From contig CAZPHB010000042.1 in the NCBI GenBank assembly GCA_964586595.1, forward strand, positions 1-5,637: a stretch of 5,637 nucleotides of DNA, read 5' to 3'. A program made the translations under genes and the position numbers. Below, piece after piece: positions 1 to 5,548 of this stretch. A model generated the notes under the pieces. The model did no database searches. It was not told where the DNA came from and saw only the letters and a list, made by a program, of their open reading frames with translations. Every line of letters begins with the position of its first letter. Position 1 is the stretch's first letter. Origin of the DNA: REEB481 sp964586595. GTDB taxonomy: Bacteria; Bacteroidota; Bacteroidia; NS11-12g; UBA955.

Positions 1-134
1 TTTGCACCTGGTGGTTTGTAAGAGATGACCCAAGTGGTTCCTTCCAATTCCACCAAGGTTTGGGCCTTCATTTCATGCGTAGCCAAGGCAAGAAAAACAG
101 GAAGAAGCAGGGAAGTAAGGAGGGGTTTGAACAT
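1..134 (-). CDS. Secreted protein of unknown function, N-terminal part only
   Basis: This minus-strand gene starts with ATG at 134-132 and runs off the left window edge after 44 codons. The reading begins MFKPLLTSLLLPVFLALA, a basic residue followed by a hydrophobic stretch of about 14 residues. An MKA|QT junction at residues 22-26 then fits signal peptidase I cleavage, with Gln at mature position 1 as is common in Bacteroidota. The first mature residues (about QTLVELEGTTWVISYKPPG) are too short to name a family. The protein is therefore probably exported to the periplasm or beyond, and its function cannot be told from this fragment. It is divergent from the secreted hydrolase at 260, with 125 bases between the two starts. 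A weak TAATTTG at 146-140 (minus strand) lies just before the start and could be part of a -7 element. The signal peptide makes the start convincing, although only the 5' end is visible. Confidence 0.7.
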   Translation of the reverse strand, partial: MFKPLLTSLLLPVFLALATHEMKAQTLVELEGTTWVISYKPPGA

Positions 135-160
135 GCGCGCAAATTACTAAAGGTTAACGG

Positions 161-187
161 ATTACAGGCGAAAAGTCTGTAATTTTG
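161..187. promoter_or_regulatory. Divergent intergenic region: operator-like dyad overlapping a possible -7 element
   Basis: The 125 bases between the two divergent starts contain a perfect 7-base inverted repeat, ATTACAG at 161-167 and CTGTAAT at 177-183, with a 9-base spacer. The size fits a site for a dimeric regulator. The right arm overlaps TAATTTTG at 180-187, an exact match to the Bacteroidota -7 consensus TAnnTTTG on the plus strand. That would place a transcript start near 194 and a leader of about 65 bases for the hydrolase gene. No good -33 TTG lies about 20 bases upstream. A second weaker candidate, TCATTTTG at 215-222, has one mismatch. The dyad is seen directly; its role as an operator is inference. 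Confidence 0.35.
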
Positions 188-259
188 ACTGTGATTTTGA
201 TGTTAGACTTATCGTCATTTTGCGGTTAAACGAACACGAATTTGTTTCATCTCATTTCT

Positions 260-1573
260 ATGTTTAAGCAACTTATTGTATTGTTCACATTATCCGCAGT
301 CTGTTATCCCACTTTTGTGCAGGCACAGAACTTGTATTTCCCTCCAATAAGCAGCAATAATTGGGATACACTTGCGCCAAATCGCTTGGGCTGGTGTTCC
401 GAAAAGTTGGATTCATTGGATGCCTTTCTGAAGGAAAATGACACCAAGGCTTTTCTTTTCCTGAAAGATGGGAAAATTGTGATGGAAAGGTATTACGGTG
501 GGCATACAGCAAACAGCAACTGGTACTGGGCTTCCGCAGGTAAAACCCTTACTGCGTTTCTTACGGGAATTGCTGCGCAGGAAGGGAAGCTGAAGCTCAG
601 CGATACCACTTCAAAATACCTCGGCAAAGGCTGGACAAATTGCGGCCCTGAAGTTGAATCCAGAATAAGCATCTGGCATCAGTTGACCATGACCAGCGGT
701 TTGGACGACCAAGTGCCCGACCCATATTGTACCCTCGATACCTGCCTGAATTGTCTGGCTGCACCGGGAACGCGTTGGGCCTACCACAATGGACCCTATA
801 CCCTCATGGACAAAGTGCTGGAAAAAGCCACCGGAATGACCCTGAACAATTATCACGCCCAGAAAGTGAAGCTGCTCACCGGAATGACGGGAAGTTTCGT
901 CATGCAAGGGTATAACAACGTTTATTTCAGCAATGCCCGCAGCATGGCCCGTTTCGGTTTGCTCATGCTGAACCGCGGAACCTGGGATAAGACGGTGGTG
1001 TTAGGTGATACCGCTTATTTCCGGCAAATGACAAACAGCTCGCAGAACCTGAATCAGGCGTATGGCTATCTCACCTGGCTGAACGGGAAGAACACTTTTA
1101 TGTTGCCCGGAAGTCAGTTGCGCTTTAACGGTTCCTTCTTTCCGGATGCTCCCGCTGATGCTTATGCAGCTCTGGGAAGAGACGGGCAATTTGTCAATGT
1201 CATTCCTTCACAGAACGCGGTATGGATCAGGATGGGCAACACGCCGCAAAGCACCCTGGTGCCCGTTCAGTTGAATAATGAAATATGGAAACGCATCAAT
1301 CAACTGCCATGCTTTGGACAGCATACTTCAATTCCTGAACCTGTTCAACTGCGTATGTTCCCGAATCCCGCAACAAATGAGTTGCACATTGTATCACCTG
1401 AAAAGATTAACGAACTCAGTATATATGATGTAACCGGAAAAAGAGTGCTGGGACCTGTACGTTTTTTCGAGGAACAATTTTCGCTGCGTATTTCAGAAAT
1501 CCCACAGGGATGGTATGTGGCAGAAGTCAAAGGAAAACGAAGTAGCTACAGGGCTTCTTTTGTCAAGGAATAG
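260..1573 (+). CDS. Secreted serine hydrolase (beta-lactamase/PBP fold) with type IX secretion sorting domain
   Basis: The protein has 437 residues. The frame is open from a TTG at 242, but ATG at 260 is preferred because it gives a clean signal peptide: MFK, a hydrophobic core, then VQA|QN cleavage near residue 22. Residues about 40-350 match the serine beta-lactamase/class C fold (Pfam PF00144). The nucleophile motif SAGK has S92 and K95, YHN at 175-177 is the YxN motif, and GRDGQ at 306-310 stands where the third active-site motif is expected. Related enzymes include 6-aminohexanoate-dimer hydrolase, EstB-type esterases and D-aminopeptidases, so the substrate cannot be assigned. Residues about 364-437 form a type A C-terminal sorting domain, with MFPNP at 366-370, IYDVTGKRV at 388-396 and IPQGWYVAEV at 414-423. 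It predicts export through the type IX system and release or anchoring at the cell surface. The gene stands alone or is the first of a loose series; the next start is 50 bases on. The fold is near certain, the reaction is not. Confidence 0.9.
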   Translation: MFKQLIVLFTLSAVCYPTFVQAQNLYFPPISSNNWDTLAPNRLGWCSEKLDSLDAFLKENDTKAFLFLKDGKIVMERYYGGHTANSNWYWASAGKTLTAFLTGIAAQEGKLKLSDTTSKYLGKGWTNCGPEVESRISIWHQLTMTSGLDDQVPDPYCTLDTCLNCLAAPGTRWAYHNGPYTLMDKVLEKATGMTLNNYHAQKVKLLTGMTGSFVMQGYNNVYFSNARSMARFGLLMLNRGTWDKTVVLGDTAYFRQMTNSSQNLNQAYGYLTWLNGKNTFMLPGSQLRFNGSFFPDAPADAYAALGRDGQFVNVIPSQNAVWIRMGNTPQSTLVPVQLNNEIWKRINQLPCFGQHTSIPEPVQLRMFPNPATNELHIVSPEKINELSIYDVTGKRVLGPVRFFEEQFSLRISEIPQGWYVAEVKGKRSSYRASFVKE

Positions 1574-1623
1574 TGCGTCAATATGCATTATATATTCATT
1601 GTATGAAGTATTAAATTAGCCCC

Positions 1624-1860
1624 ATGAAATTCGGATTTCGCATTCCCAACATCAACAAGCGCATAGCTGCAAGAACTTCCTGGAAACGCTATGTGCGCCA
1701 TAACCTCGGAATGAAGGTTCCCCGTGGCATGGGCTGGTTTACCAACCCCAGAAAAGCACTGTACAATAGGATTTATAACCGAACCACTACAGGATGTATG
1801 TTTGTAATGGCACTTTTTTGCCTGCCGGTGTTGTTTCTGATCATCGGTTTGTTCATTTAA
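1624..1860 (+). CDS. Small basic protein with C-terminal membrane segment, function unknown
   Basis: The protein has 78 residues. The first 55 or so are strongly basic (about 14 Lys/Arg and almost no acidic residues). The core, GMGWFTNPRKALYN followed by RIYNRTT, spans residues 35-55. Residues about 57-78 are a continuous hydrophobic stretch (GCMFVMALFCLPVLFLIIG) ending at the stop, consistent with a tail-anchored or single-span membrane protein with its basic part in the cytoplasm. From memory, small proteins with a similar NP-K-A-YN-x-YN-TT core occur in Firmicutes and in phage-like elements with no known function; this link is unchecked. TAAATTAG at 1612-1619 is one base off the TAnnTTTG -7 consensus and ends four bases before the ATG, so a leaderless transcript is possible. 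It sits 50 bases after the hydrolase and 98 before icd. The clear domain-like composition argues for a real gene. Confidence 0.65.
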   Translation: MKFGFRIPNINKRIAARTSWKRYVRHNLGMKVPRGMGWFTNPRKALYNRIYNRTTTGCMFVMALFCLPVLFLIIGLFI

Positions 1861-1958
1861 GGTGATTGATTTATTTAAATTATGTTGGTCATTTTTAAGA
1901 TAAATAAAAAACAACAATAGGGCTGTTTCAACTTTGCTTCGTCGTTAAACAACCACGT

Positions 1959-3395
1959 ATGCAACGCATTACAGTAGCCAAAGGAGACGGGATTGGTCCT
2001 GAAATCATGGACGCAACCCTGTCCATCATCAAAGCCGCAGGGGCACAAATTGAAGTTGATGAAATTGAAGTAGGGGAGCAGGTGTACCTGTCGGGCAATA
2101 CCTCCGGTATTTCCAATGAATCATGGGACATCATCCGGAAAAACAAGATTTTCCTGAAGGCGCCCATCACCACACCTCAGGGCGGAGGCTACAAGAGCCT
2201 GAACGTGACTACACGTAAGTTTCTGGGCTTGTACGCCAACATCAGGCCTTGTTTCAGCATGCATCCTTATGTGAACACCAAGCATCCAAACATGGACATC
2301 GTGATTGTGCGGGAAAACGAAGAGGATTTGTACGCCGGTATCGAGCACCAGCAAACCGATGAAGTGGTGCAATGCCTGAAGCTCATCAGCAGACCCGGCT
2401 GCGAAAAAATCGTGCGCTACGCTTTTGAATACGCCCGTCAGTATGGAAGGAAGAAGGTAACCTGCTTCACCAAAGACAACATCATGAAACAAACCGACGG
2501 ACTGTTCCACCAAGTGTTTGATGAAATAGCCCAAGAATATCCGGACATCGAAAATGAGCACTGGATTATTGACATTGGCGCGGCAAAAATGGCCGATACG
2601 CCCGAGGCGTTTGATGTGATCGTGATGCCCAACCTGTATGGCGACGTGCTCAGCGATGTGGCAGCGCAGATTGCGGGTTCCGTGGGTCTGGCAGGTTCAG
2701 CCAACATTGGTGAGGAATGTGCCATGTTTGAAGCCATCCACGGATCGGCGCCGCGCCGTGCCGGTCAGAATATGGCCAACCCTTCCGGATTGTTGCAGGG
2801 TGCCATACAGATGTTGATCCACATCGGACAGGTGAAGGTGGCTGAAAAAGTGCAGAATGCCTGGCTGAAAACCATCGAAGACGGCATTCATACCTACGAT
2901 ATTTACAAAGAAGGCATCAGCACTCAGAAGGTGGGAACTAAGGAGTTTGCCGAAGCGGTGGTGGCCAATTTGGGTCAGAAGCCGGAGCGTTTGCAGGCGG
3001 TCAGCTATGCTGAAGACAAACACATCAGCCTGCCGAAATACGAGCGCAAACCTGCCAAAAATAAGGAATTGCAGGGCGTGGACCTTTTTGTGCACTGGAG
3101 GGGAACCAACGCCAATGAGCTGGCTGAACTGGTGCGTCGGATTGAACTGAACGACGTGCGCCTCAGCATGATTACCAACCGTGGCATCAAGGTTTATCCC
3201 GATGGTTTCCCGGAAACCTTCTGCACCGACCACTGGCGCTGCAGGTTCAAGCACAAAGATGGAAACAACATCACCAAGGAAGATATATTAGAGCTGTTGC
3301 AGAAGGCTGTTTTGGCCGATGTGGATGTCATCAAAACCGAAAACCTGTATGCCTTTGACGGCAAGCCGGCTTTCTCCTTGGGACAAGGACAATAA
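1959..3395 (+). CDS. icd: Isocitrate dehydrogenase, probably NADP-dependent, long form with C-terminal extension
   Basis: The protein has 478 residues and oxidatively decarboxylates isocitrate to 2-oxoglutarate in the cytoplasm (TCA cycle). It belongs to the isocitrate/isopropylmalate dehydrogenase family. Visible landmarks are GDGIGPEI at 9-16, the substrate loop NVTTRKFLGLYANIRP at 82-97, RENEEDLYAGIEH at 118-130 with catalytic-type Y125, TKDNIMK at 171-177 with K172, and D205. The family signature around NLYGDVLSD has D229 and D233 as metal ligands, and FEAIHGSAP at 257-265 forms the cofactor loop. After it stand R266 and R267, where E. coli NADP-enzyme has Lys-Tyr and NAD-enzymes carry acidic/hydrophobic residues, so NADP is inferred. 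Residues about 366-478 are an additional domain, as in the Thermus/Rickettsia-type enzymes of about 480-495 residues, and are absent from the 416-residue E. coli enzyme. The ATG at 1959 begins the conserved N-terminal strand. CAACTTTG at 1929-1936 is a one-mismatch -7 candidate. A strong terminator follows. Confidence 0.96.
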   Translation: MQRITVAKGDGIGPEIMDATLSIIKAAGAQIEVDEIEVGEQVYLSGNTSGISNESWDIIRKNKIFLKAPITTPQGGGYKSLNVTTRKFLGLYANIRPCFSMHPYVNTKHPNMDIVIVRENEEDLYAGIEHQQTDEVVQCLKLISRPGCEKIVRYAFEYARQYGRKKVTCFTKDNIMKQTDGLFHQVFDEIAQEYPDIENEHWIIDIGAAKMADTPEAFDVIVMPNLYGDVLSDVAAQIAGSVGLAGSANIGEECAMFEAIHGSAPRRAGQNMANPSGLLQGAIQMLIHIGQVKVAEKVQNAWLKTIEDGIHTYDIYKEGISTQKVGTKEFAEAVVANLGQKPERLQAVSYAEDKHISLPKYERKPAKNKELQGVDLFVHWRGTNANELAELVRRIELNDVRLSMITNRGIKVYPDGFPETFCTDHWRCRFKHKDGNNITKEDILELLQKAVLADVDVIKTENLYAFDGKPAFSLGQGQ

Positions 3396-3478
3396 ATGAA
3401 GCATTCAAGTAAATGAACGCTTTGAACGGAGCATAGAGGATCCGCTTTAAAAAGTAAGTTTTTGTTGCCCGCGGAAAT

Positions 3479-3510
3479 AAAAAGAGCCAGCTGAAAGGTT
3501 GGCTCTTTTT
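3479..3510 (+). terminator. Intrinsic terminator after icd (likely bidirectional)
   Basis: AAAAAGAGCCA at 3479-3489 pairs perfectly with TGGCTCTTTTT at 3500-3510. The inner bases allow two wobble pairs and one C-G pair up to a GAAA tetraloop at 3493-3496, giving a stem of up to 14 pairs with a T-run on the 3' side and an A-run on the 5' side. It lies 84 bases after the icd stop and should end that transcript. The symmetrical A/T tracts would let it act on the other strand as well. Confidence 0.88.
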
Positions 3511-3521
3511 GCTTTGGTTTC

Positions 3522-3552
3522 GGGATGACCCTCTCTTCGGTCGGGTGTTCCC
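3522..3552. repeat. 31-base hairpin repeat, copy 1 of 4
   Basis: GGGATGACCC and GGGTGTTCCC face each other across an 11-base centre that contains CTTCGG. GGGA pairs with TCCC and ACCC with GGGT, separated by a 2x2 internal loop. The same element recurs at 4272-4302, 5487-5517 and 5586-5616. It begins 12 bases after the icd terminator. It behaves like a REP-type intergenic palindrome. Confidence 0.75.
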
Positions 3553-3569
3553 TTTGTATTCCTTGTCAT

Positions 3570-3699
3570 GGTGAGCTTGTCGAACCAGGGTGCCTGCCCC
3601 CACCGAATTGCGTCAGCAATGAGCTGTGGGTGAGCTTGTCGAACCAGGGTGCCTGCCCCTACCGAATTGCGTCAGCAATGAGCTATGGAGGAGCTTGTC
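3570..3699. repeat. Tandem 59-base repeat, two full copies and a 12-base remnant
   Basis: Copy 1 is 3570-3628 and copy 2 is 3629-3687; they differ at only two of 59 positions (C/T at 3601/3660 and G/A at 3626/3685). A third copy starts at 3688 but keeps only the first 12 bases (to 3699), with two changes, before diverging. Each unit opens with GGTGAGCTTGTCGAACC and continues with GTGCCTGCCCC and GCGTCAGCAATGAGCT. The first segment resembles a palindromic repeat often seen between Bacteroidota genes (a memory-based statement). A 30-base partial copy lies at 4168-4197 and an 11-base fragment at 4213-4223. Confidence 0.85.
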
Positions 3700-3870
3700 A
3701 GCTTGCCCCGCAAGCCAGTGAAACGCAGCGATGCGGGCAGCAAGTTCCGAGCTGCAAGTCCCGGGCGACAGAAGGGAGTCCCGGGAAGCGCAGCGCATCG
3801 GGAGAACCACAAACCAATACATCAGCCCAAACTTATTCAGTTCGGAAGGTATCCGTGCTTTAAATGAATG
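3700..3870. other. Non-coding repeat-rich stretch with GC-rich hairpin
   Basis: No convincing gene is present here. TCCCG at 3779-3783 pairs with CGGGA at 3799-3803, with an inner GCG/CGC pairing around a CAG loop, giving a hairpin over 3779-3803. AGTCCCGGG occurs twice, at 3757-3765 and 3777-3785, and a related CGCAGCG core occurs at about 3724-3730 and 3789-3795. GCTTG/CAAGC at 3701-3715 forms a small hairpin. The open frames crossing this region are low-complexity and mirror the repeats rather than a protein. Confidence 0.55.
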
Positions 3871-3910
3871 TCATCCAAAGCATGTTCATACAGCATATAC
3901 CTTATTTCAT

Positions 3911-3951
3911 CTTACTTTTTCCTTGATGAAAAAGTAAGCAAAAAATCAAGG
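3911..3951. repeat. Two overlapping, mutually exclusive hairpins
   Basis: CTTACTTTTT at 3911-3920 pairs perfectly with AAAAAGTAAG at 3929-3938 across an 8-base loop. That loop begins with CCTTGAT (3921-3927), which in turn pairs perfectly with ATCAAGG at 3945-3951. Only one of the two can form at a time. From memory, a sequence of this type (a TGATGAAAAAGTAA block followed by CAAAAAATCAAGG) is a common intergenic repeat in Bacteroidota; this was not checked. Confidence 0.75.
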
Positions 3952-4071
3952 CTGATAAGTCTGAAAGGTCATTGCTTGCAAGAAGGTGAATGCTGCAGGT
4001 GATCTCCTCACGGGCTCGGAGCTTCCTTTGCATTTAGCCCCTTCTTGCTTCGCTCCCAACCTTCCAGCCTT
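3948..4071. repeat. Long imperfect hairpin (~124 bases), MITE- or structured-RNA-like
   Basis: Nested pairings run inward in order: AAGGCTG 3948-3954 with CAGCCTT 4065-4071; AAGGT 3965-3969 with ACCTT 4059-4063; GCAAGAAGGTGAATGC 3978-3993 with GCATTTA 4030-4036 plus CCTTCTTGC 4040-4048 (16 pairs, one G-T, a 3-base bulge); AGG 3997-3999 with CCT 4025-4027; CTCC 4004-4007 with GGAG 4018-4021. This gives about 35 pairs in all, more than chance nesting would give. Its 5' arm overlaps the ATCAAGG arm of the preceding hairpin. No protein is encoded. Whether it is a mobile palindromic element, a recombination relic or a transcribed RNA cannot be told. Confidence 0.6.
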
Positions 4072-4167
4072 ATAGGCCGGTCCTTTTGCTATTGACTATC
4101 CATTTTCTCGCTCGCGTTCCGTTGATCATTCAACTGTTGCGATTGACTTTAAACATCCATATGTCAT

Positions 4168-4243
4168 GGTGCCTGCCCCTATCGAACTGCGTCAGCAGGT
4201 TGGTAGGGGAGCGTGCCTGCCCCGACTTTTCGGGGTCGAACCA
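4168..4243. repeat. Partial copies of the 59-base repeat with a CCCCGA hairpin
   Basis: Positions 4168-4197 repeat the GGTGCCTGCCCC...GCGTCAGCA part of the 3570-3687 tandem unit with two substitutions. GTGCCTGCCCC recurs at 4213-4223. CCCCGA at 4220-4225 and TCGGGG at 4230-4235 form a perfect 6-base stem with loop CTTT, followed by TCGAACC, the end of the repeat's first segment. CCCCTA at 4176-4181 and TAGGGG at 4204-4209 can also pair. The mosaic order suggests rearranged or decayed copies. Confidence 0.65.
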
Positions 4244-4271
4244 AGATCATTTTCATGCTCATAGCCTCCTG

Positions 4272-4302
4272 GGGATTACCCTCTCTTCAATCAGGTATTC
4301 CC
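4272..4302. repeat. 31-base hairpin repeat, copy 2 of 4 (diverged)
   Basis: This copy matches the 3522-3552 element at 26 of 31 positions. Four of the five changes are G to A in the right half (CGGTCGGGTG to CAATCAGGTA), and the fifth is G to T at the sixth base. The outer GGGA/TCCC and most of ACC/GGT pairing survives, while one inner C-G pair is lost and one T-A pair is gained. Confidence 0.65.
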
Positions 4303-4340
4303 TTCGACAATCATCTTCAAGGTCATGGTGTCCTTGAATG

Positions 4341-4350
4341 CGTCCGGACG
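4341..4350. other. Perfect 10-base palindrome CGTCCGGACG
   Basis: CGTCCGGACG equals its own reverse complement and lies about 110 bases before the HTH-phosphoribosyltransferase gene. It could be a dimeric protein site or chance. The rest of 4303-4420 shows no gene. Confidence 0.25.
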
Positions 4351-4420
4351 AACAACGCGTCAAATGCTTTGTTCATGGGCGGTTCAGGATGTTTATCCGG
4401 CGCAGGTTTGCTGAAGTTTT

Positions 4421-4459
4421 GTTTACAGTAAACAATTTATAGTAAACAATTTATTTTTG
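4421..4459 (+). promoter_or_regulatory. Promoter and putative operator of the HTH-phosphoribosyltransferase gene
   Basis: The 14-base unit AGTAAACAATTTAT occurs twice in perfect tandem at 4427-4440 and 4441-4454. The dyad GTTTAC-A-GTAAAC spans 4421-4433, so three GTAAAC half-sites (one inverted) sit in 27 bases. TATTTTTG at 4452-4459 fits the Bacteroidota -7 consensus TAnnTTTG exactly and overlaps the end of the second unit. The start codon follows four bases later, so the transcript should begin at or next to the GTG. No TTG lies 17-23 bases upstream, where the half-sites sit instead, which suits a regulated promoter. Autoregulation by the encoded HTH protein is inference. Confidence 0.6.
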
Positions 4460-4463
4460 TACT

Positions 4464-5441
4464 GTGAAAACAAGGGACAAGTTGATTGGGTTGTTGCGAA
4501 AGCAAGGTCAAATGACCATTCATGACATCGCAAATGCGCTCGGTGTTTCCCGACAATACGTTCACCGCATCATCAACCAGCTTGAAGAAGATGCCATCGT
4601 TCAGGCCTTTGGTAAAGCGCCTCAGGTATTCTATTCGCTCCGTGCCGATCAGGAGAAAAGGGAAGCCGAATCGGTGACTTATGAAGATGAGCAATTTCTG
4701 AAGCAACATTTTCTACTGGTAGATCCTTTGGGGCATTTATTGGAGGGCCTTGATGCGCTGCATTATTGGTGCGAAAAACAAAACCTGAAAACAGGTAAAA
4801 CCTTAGTGGAATTTATAGAGACACGTAAGAAATACCTTGCTTATTACAATCCGCAATTCCTGATTGATGGTACCGAAAAATTGAAGAATACCAAAGGCAT
4901 GAAGCACATAGGCTTAGATGCGATGTATTATTTCGATTTTTATGCCATTGAACGTTTCGGGAAAACACGTCTGGGAACCTTGATGCACTATGCCAAACAA
5001 GGACAAAATAAATTGCTCATGAAAATGATTGTGGAAGAGATAAGGCAACGCGTAAACAACCTGCTTCGCGACATGCAGATAGATGCGGTTTTGTTTGTGC
5101 CGCCAACCATAGATCGAAAAATCCAAATCATGACGGTATTGGAAAAGTTGCTGGCAATAGATAAACCTGTGCTAAAAGTTCAGAAAATTAAAAGCAGGAT
5201 CATCGTACCACAAAAAGCACTATCGAACATATTCGAAAGGATTGCCAATGCAAAAAATACCTTTTATATCCCTGAACAGGAGGCGTTTCAGAAGGTATTG
5301 ATCATTGATGACGCCGTAGGCAGCGGTGCTACCATGAATGAAATTGCGCTTAAACTGAAGGACAAAGAAATTGCGAAAGAGGTTCTGGGTCTTGCAATTA
5401 CAGGAAGCTTTAAGGGGTTTGATGTGATTTCTGAATTATAG
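4464..5441 (+). CDS. Winged-helix HTH protein fused to a ComF-like phosphoribosyltransferase domain
   Basis: The protein has 325 residues with a GTG start at 4464. The next Met (residue 17) would cut off the first helix of the DNA-binding domain, so GTG is preferred. Residues 1-60 form a winged helix-turn-helix: MTIHDIANALGVSRQYVHR at 17-35 is the HTH and GKAPQVFYSL at 50-59 looks like the wing. Residues about 70-205 are mostly helical and unassigned. Residues about 206-318 resemble the ComF/type I phosphoribosyltransferase fold: VLFVPP at 209-214, a basic strand with Q250 and N256/R259/N262 spaced as in the ComF Q-x-L-x(5)-R-x-x-N pattern, and VLIIDDAVGSGAT at 278-290, the PRPP-binding signature with D282 and D283. 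ComF's N-terminal zinc motif is absent. By analogy with B. subtilis PurR (also a winged helix plus PRTase) it may sense PRPP or a nucleotide and control transcription, or it may be a nucleotide-acting enzyme. No partner gene is adjacent. Domain calls are solid; the role is not known. Confidence 0.85.
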   Translation: MKTRDKLIGLLRKQGQMTIHDIANALGVSRQYVHRIINQLEEDAIVQAFGKAPQVFYSLRADQEKREAESVTYEDEQFLKQHFLLVDPLGHLLEGLDALHYWCEKQNLKTGKTLVEFIETRKKYLAYYNPQFLIDGTEKLKNTKGMKHIGLDAMYYFDFYAIERFGKTRLGTLMHYAKQGQNKLLMKMIVEEIRQRVNNLLRDMQIDAVLFVPPTIDRKIQIMTVLEKLLAIDKPVLKVQKIKSRIIVPQKALSNIFERIANAKNTFYIPEQEAFQKVLIIDDAVGSGATMNEIALKLKDKEIAKEVLGLAITGSFKGFDVISEL

Positions 5442-5478
5442 TTTTTCATGTCCGGCCCTTGAGCTGTGATGTGGTTTA

Positions 5479-5538
5479 AATGTATCGGGATTACCCTCCC
5501 TTCGGTCGGGTGTTCCCTTGTGGGGAGGCTACAAAGCA
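5479..5538. repeat. 60-base direct repeat, copy A, containing hairpin copy 3 of 4
   Basis: Positions 5479-5538 match 5578-5637 at 59 of 60 positions (only T/C at 5483/5582 differs). The unit contains the 31-base hairpin at 5487-5517 and continues into GGGGAGGCTACAAAGCA. CCTCCC at 5495-5500 can instead pair with GGGAGG at 5523-5528, so the element has two alternative folds. It starts 38 bases after the stop of the HTH-phosphoribosyltransferase gene and could serve as its transcript end, since no classical terminator is seen. Confidence 0.85.
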
Positions 5539-5548
5539 TGGAAAAGCC

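Noticed and set aside
242..259. TTG start giving six extra residues to the secreted hydrolase
   Set aside because: The extra MFHLIS would lengthen the signal peptide without a basic n-region before it, whereas ATG at 260 starts a textbook signal peptide MFKQ.
2121..2561. 146-codon open frame on the minus strand inside icd
   Set aside because: It is antisense to the substrate-binding part of icd and is explained by that gene's codon use.
2697..3254. 185-codon open frame on the minus strand inside icd
   Set aside because: It is fully antisense to conserved icd sequence, a common by-product of codon bias. It is rich in His/Phe/Val with no domain, and no promoter is seen.
3570..3687. CRISPR array
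   Set aside because: The repeats are directly tandem with no unique spacers, and the unit is 59 bases long.
3525..3863. Open frame of 112 codons in the repeat region
   Set aside because: It runs through the terminator-proximal hairpin and both 59-base repeats. The product is a repeat translation (GACP and LSNQG blocks) with no domain, and neighbouring frames are equally open.
4086..4431. Overlapping open frames of 83 and 72 codons before the HTH-phosphoribosyltransferase gene
   Set aside because: They cross repeat fragments and hairpins, have no plausible start context or recognisable domain, and overlap each other in different frames.
3900..5441. Retron or similar defence system (structured RNA next to an HTH-PRTase effector)
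   Set aside because: A structured non-coding region and a PRTase-domain protein are adjacent, but there is no reverse transcriptase in the window and the hairpins look like dispersed repeats. The idea is unsupported here.
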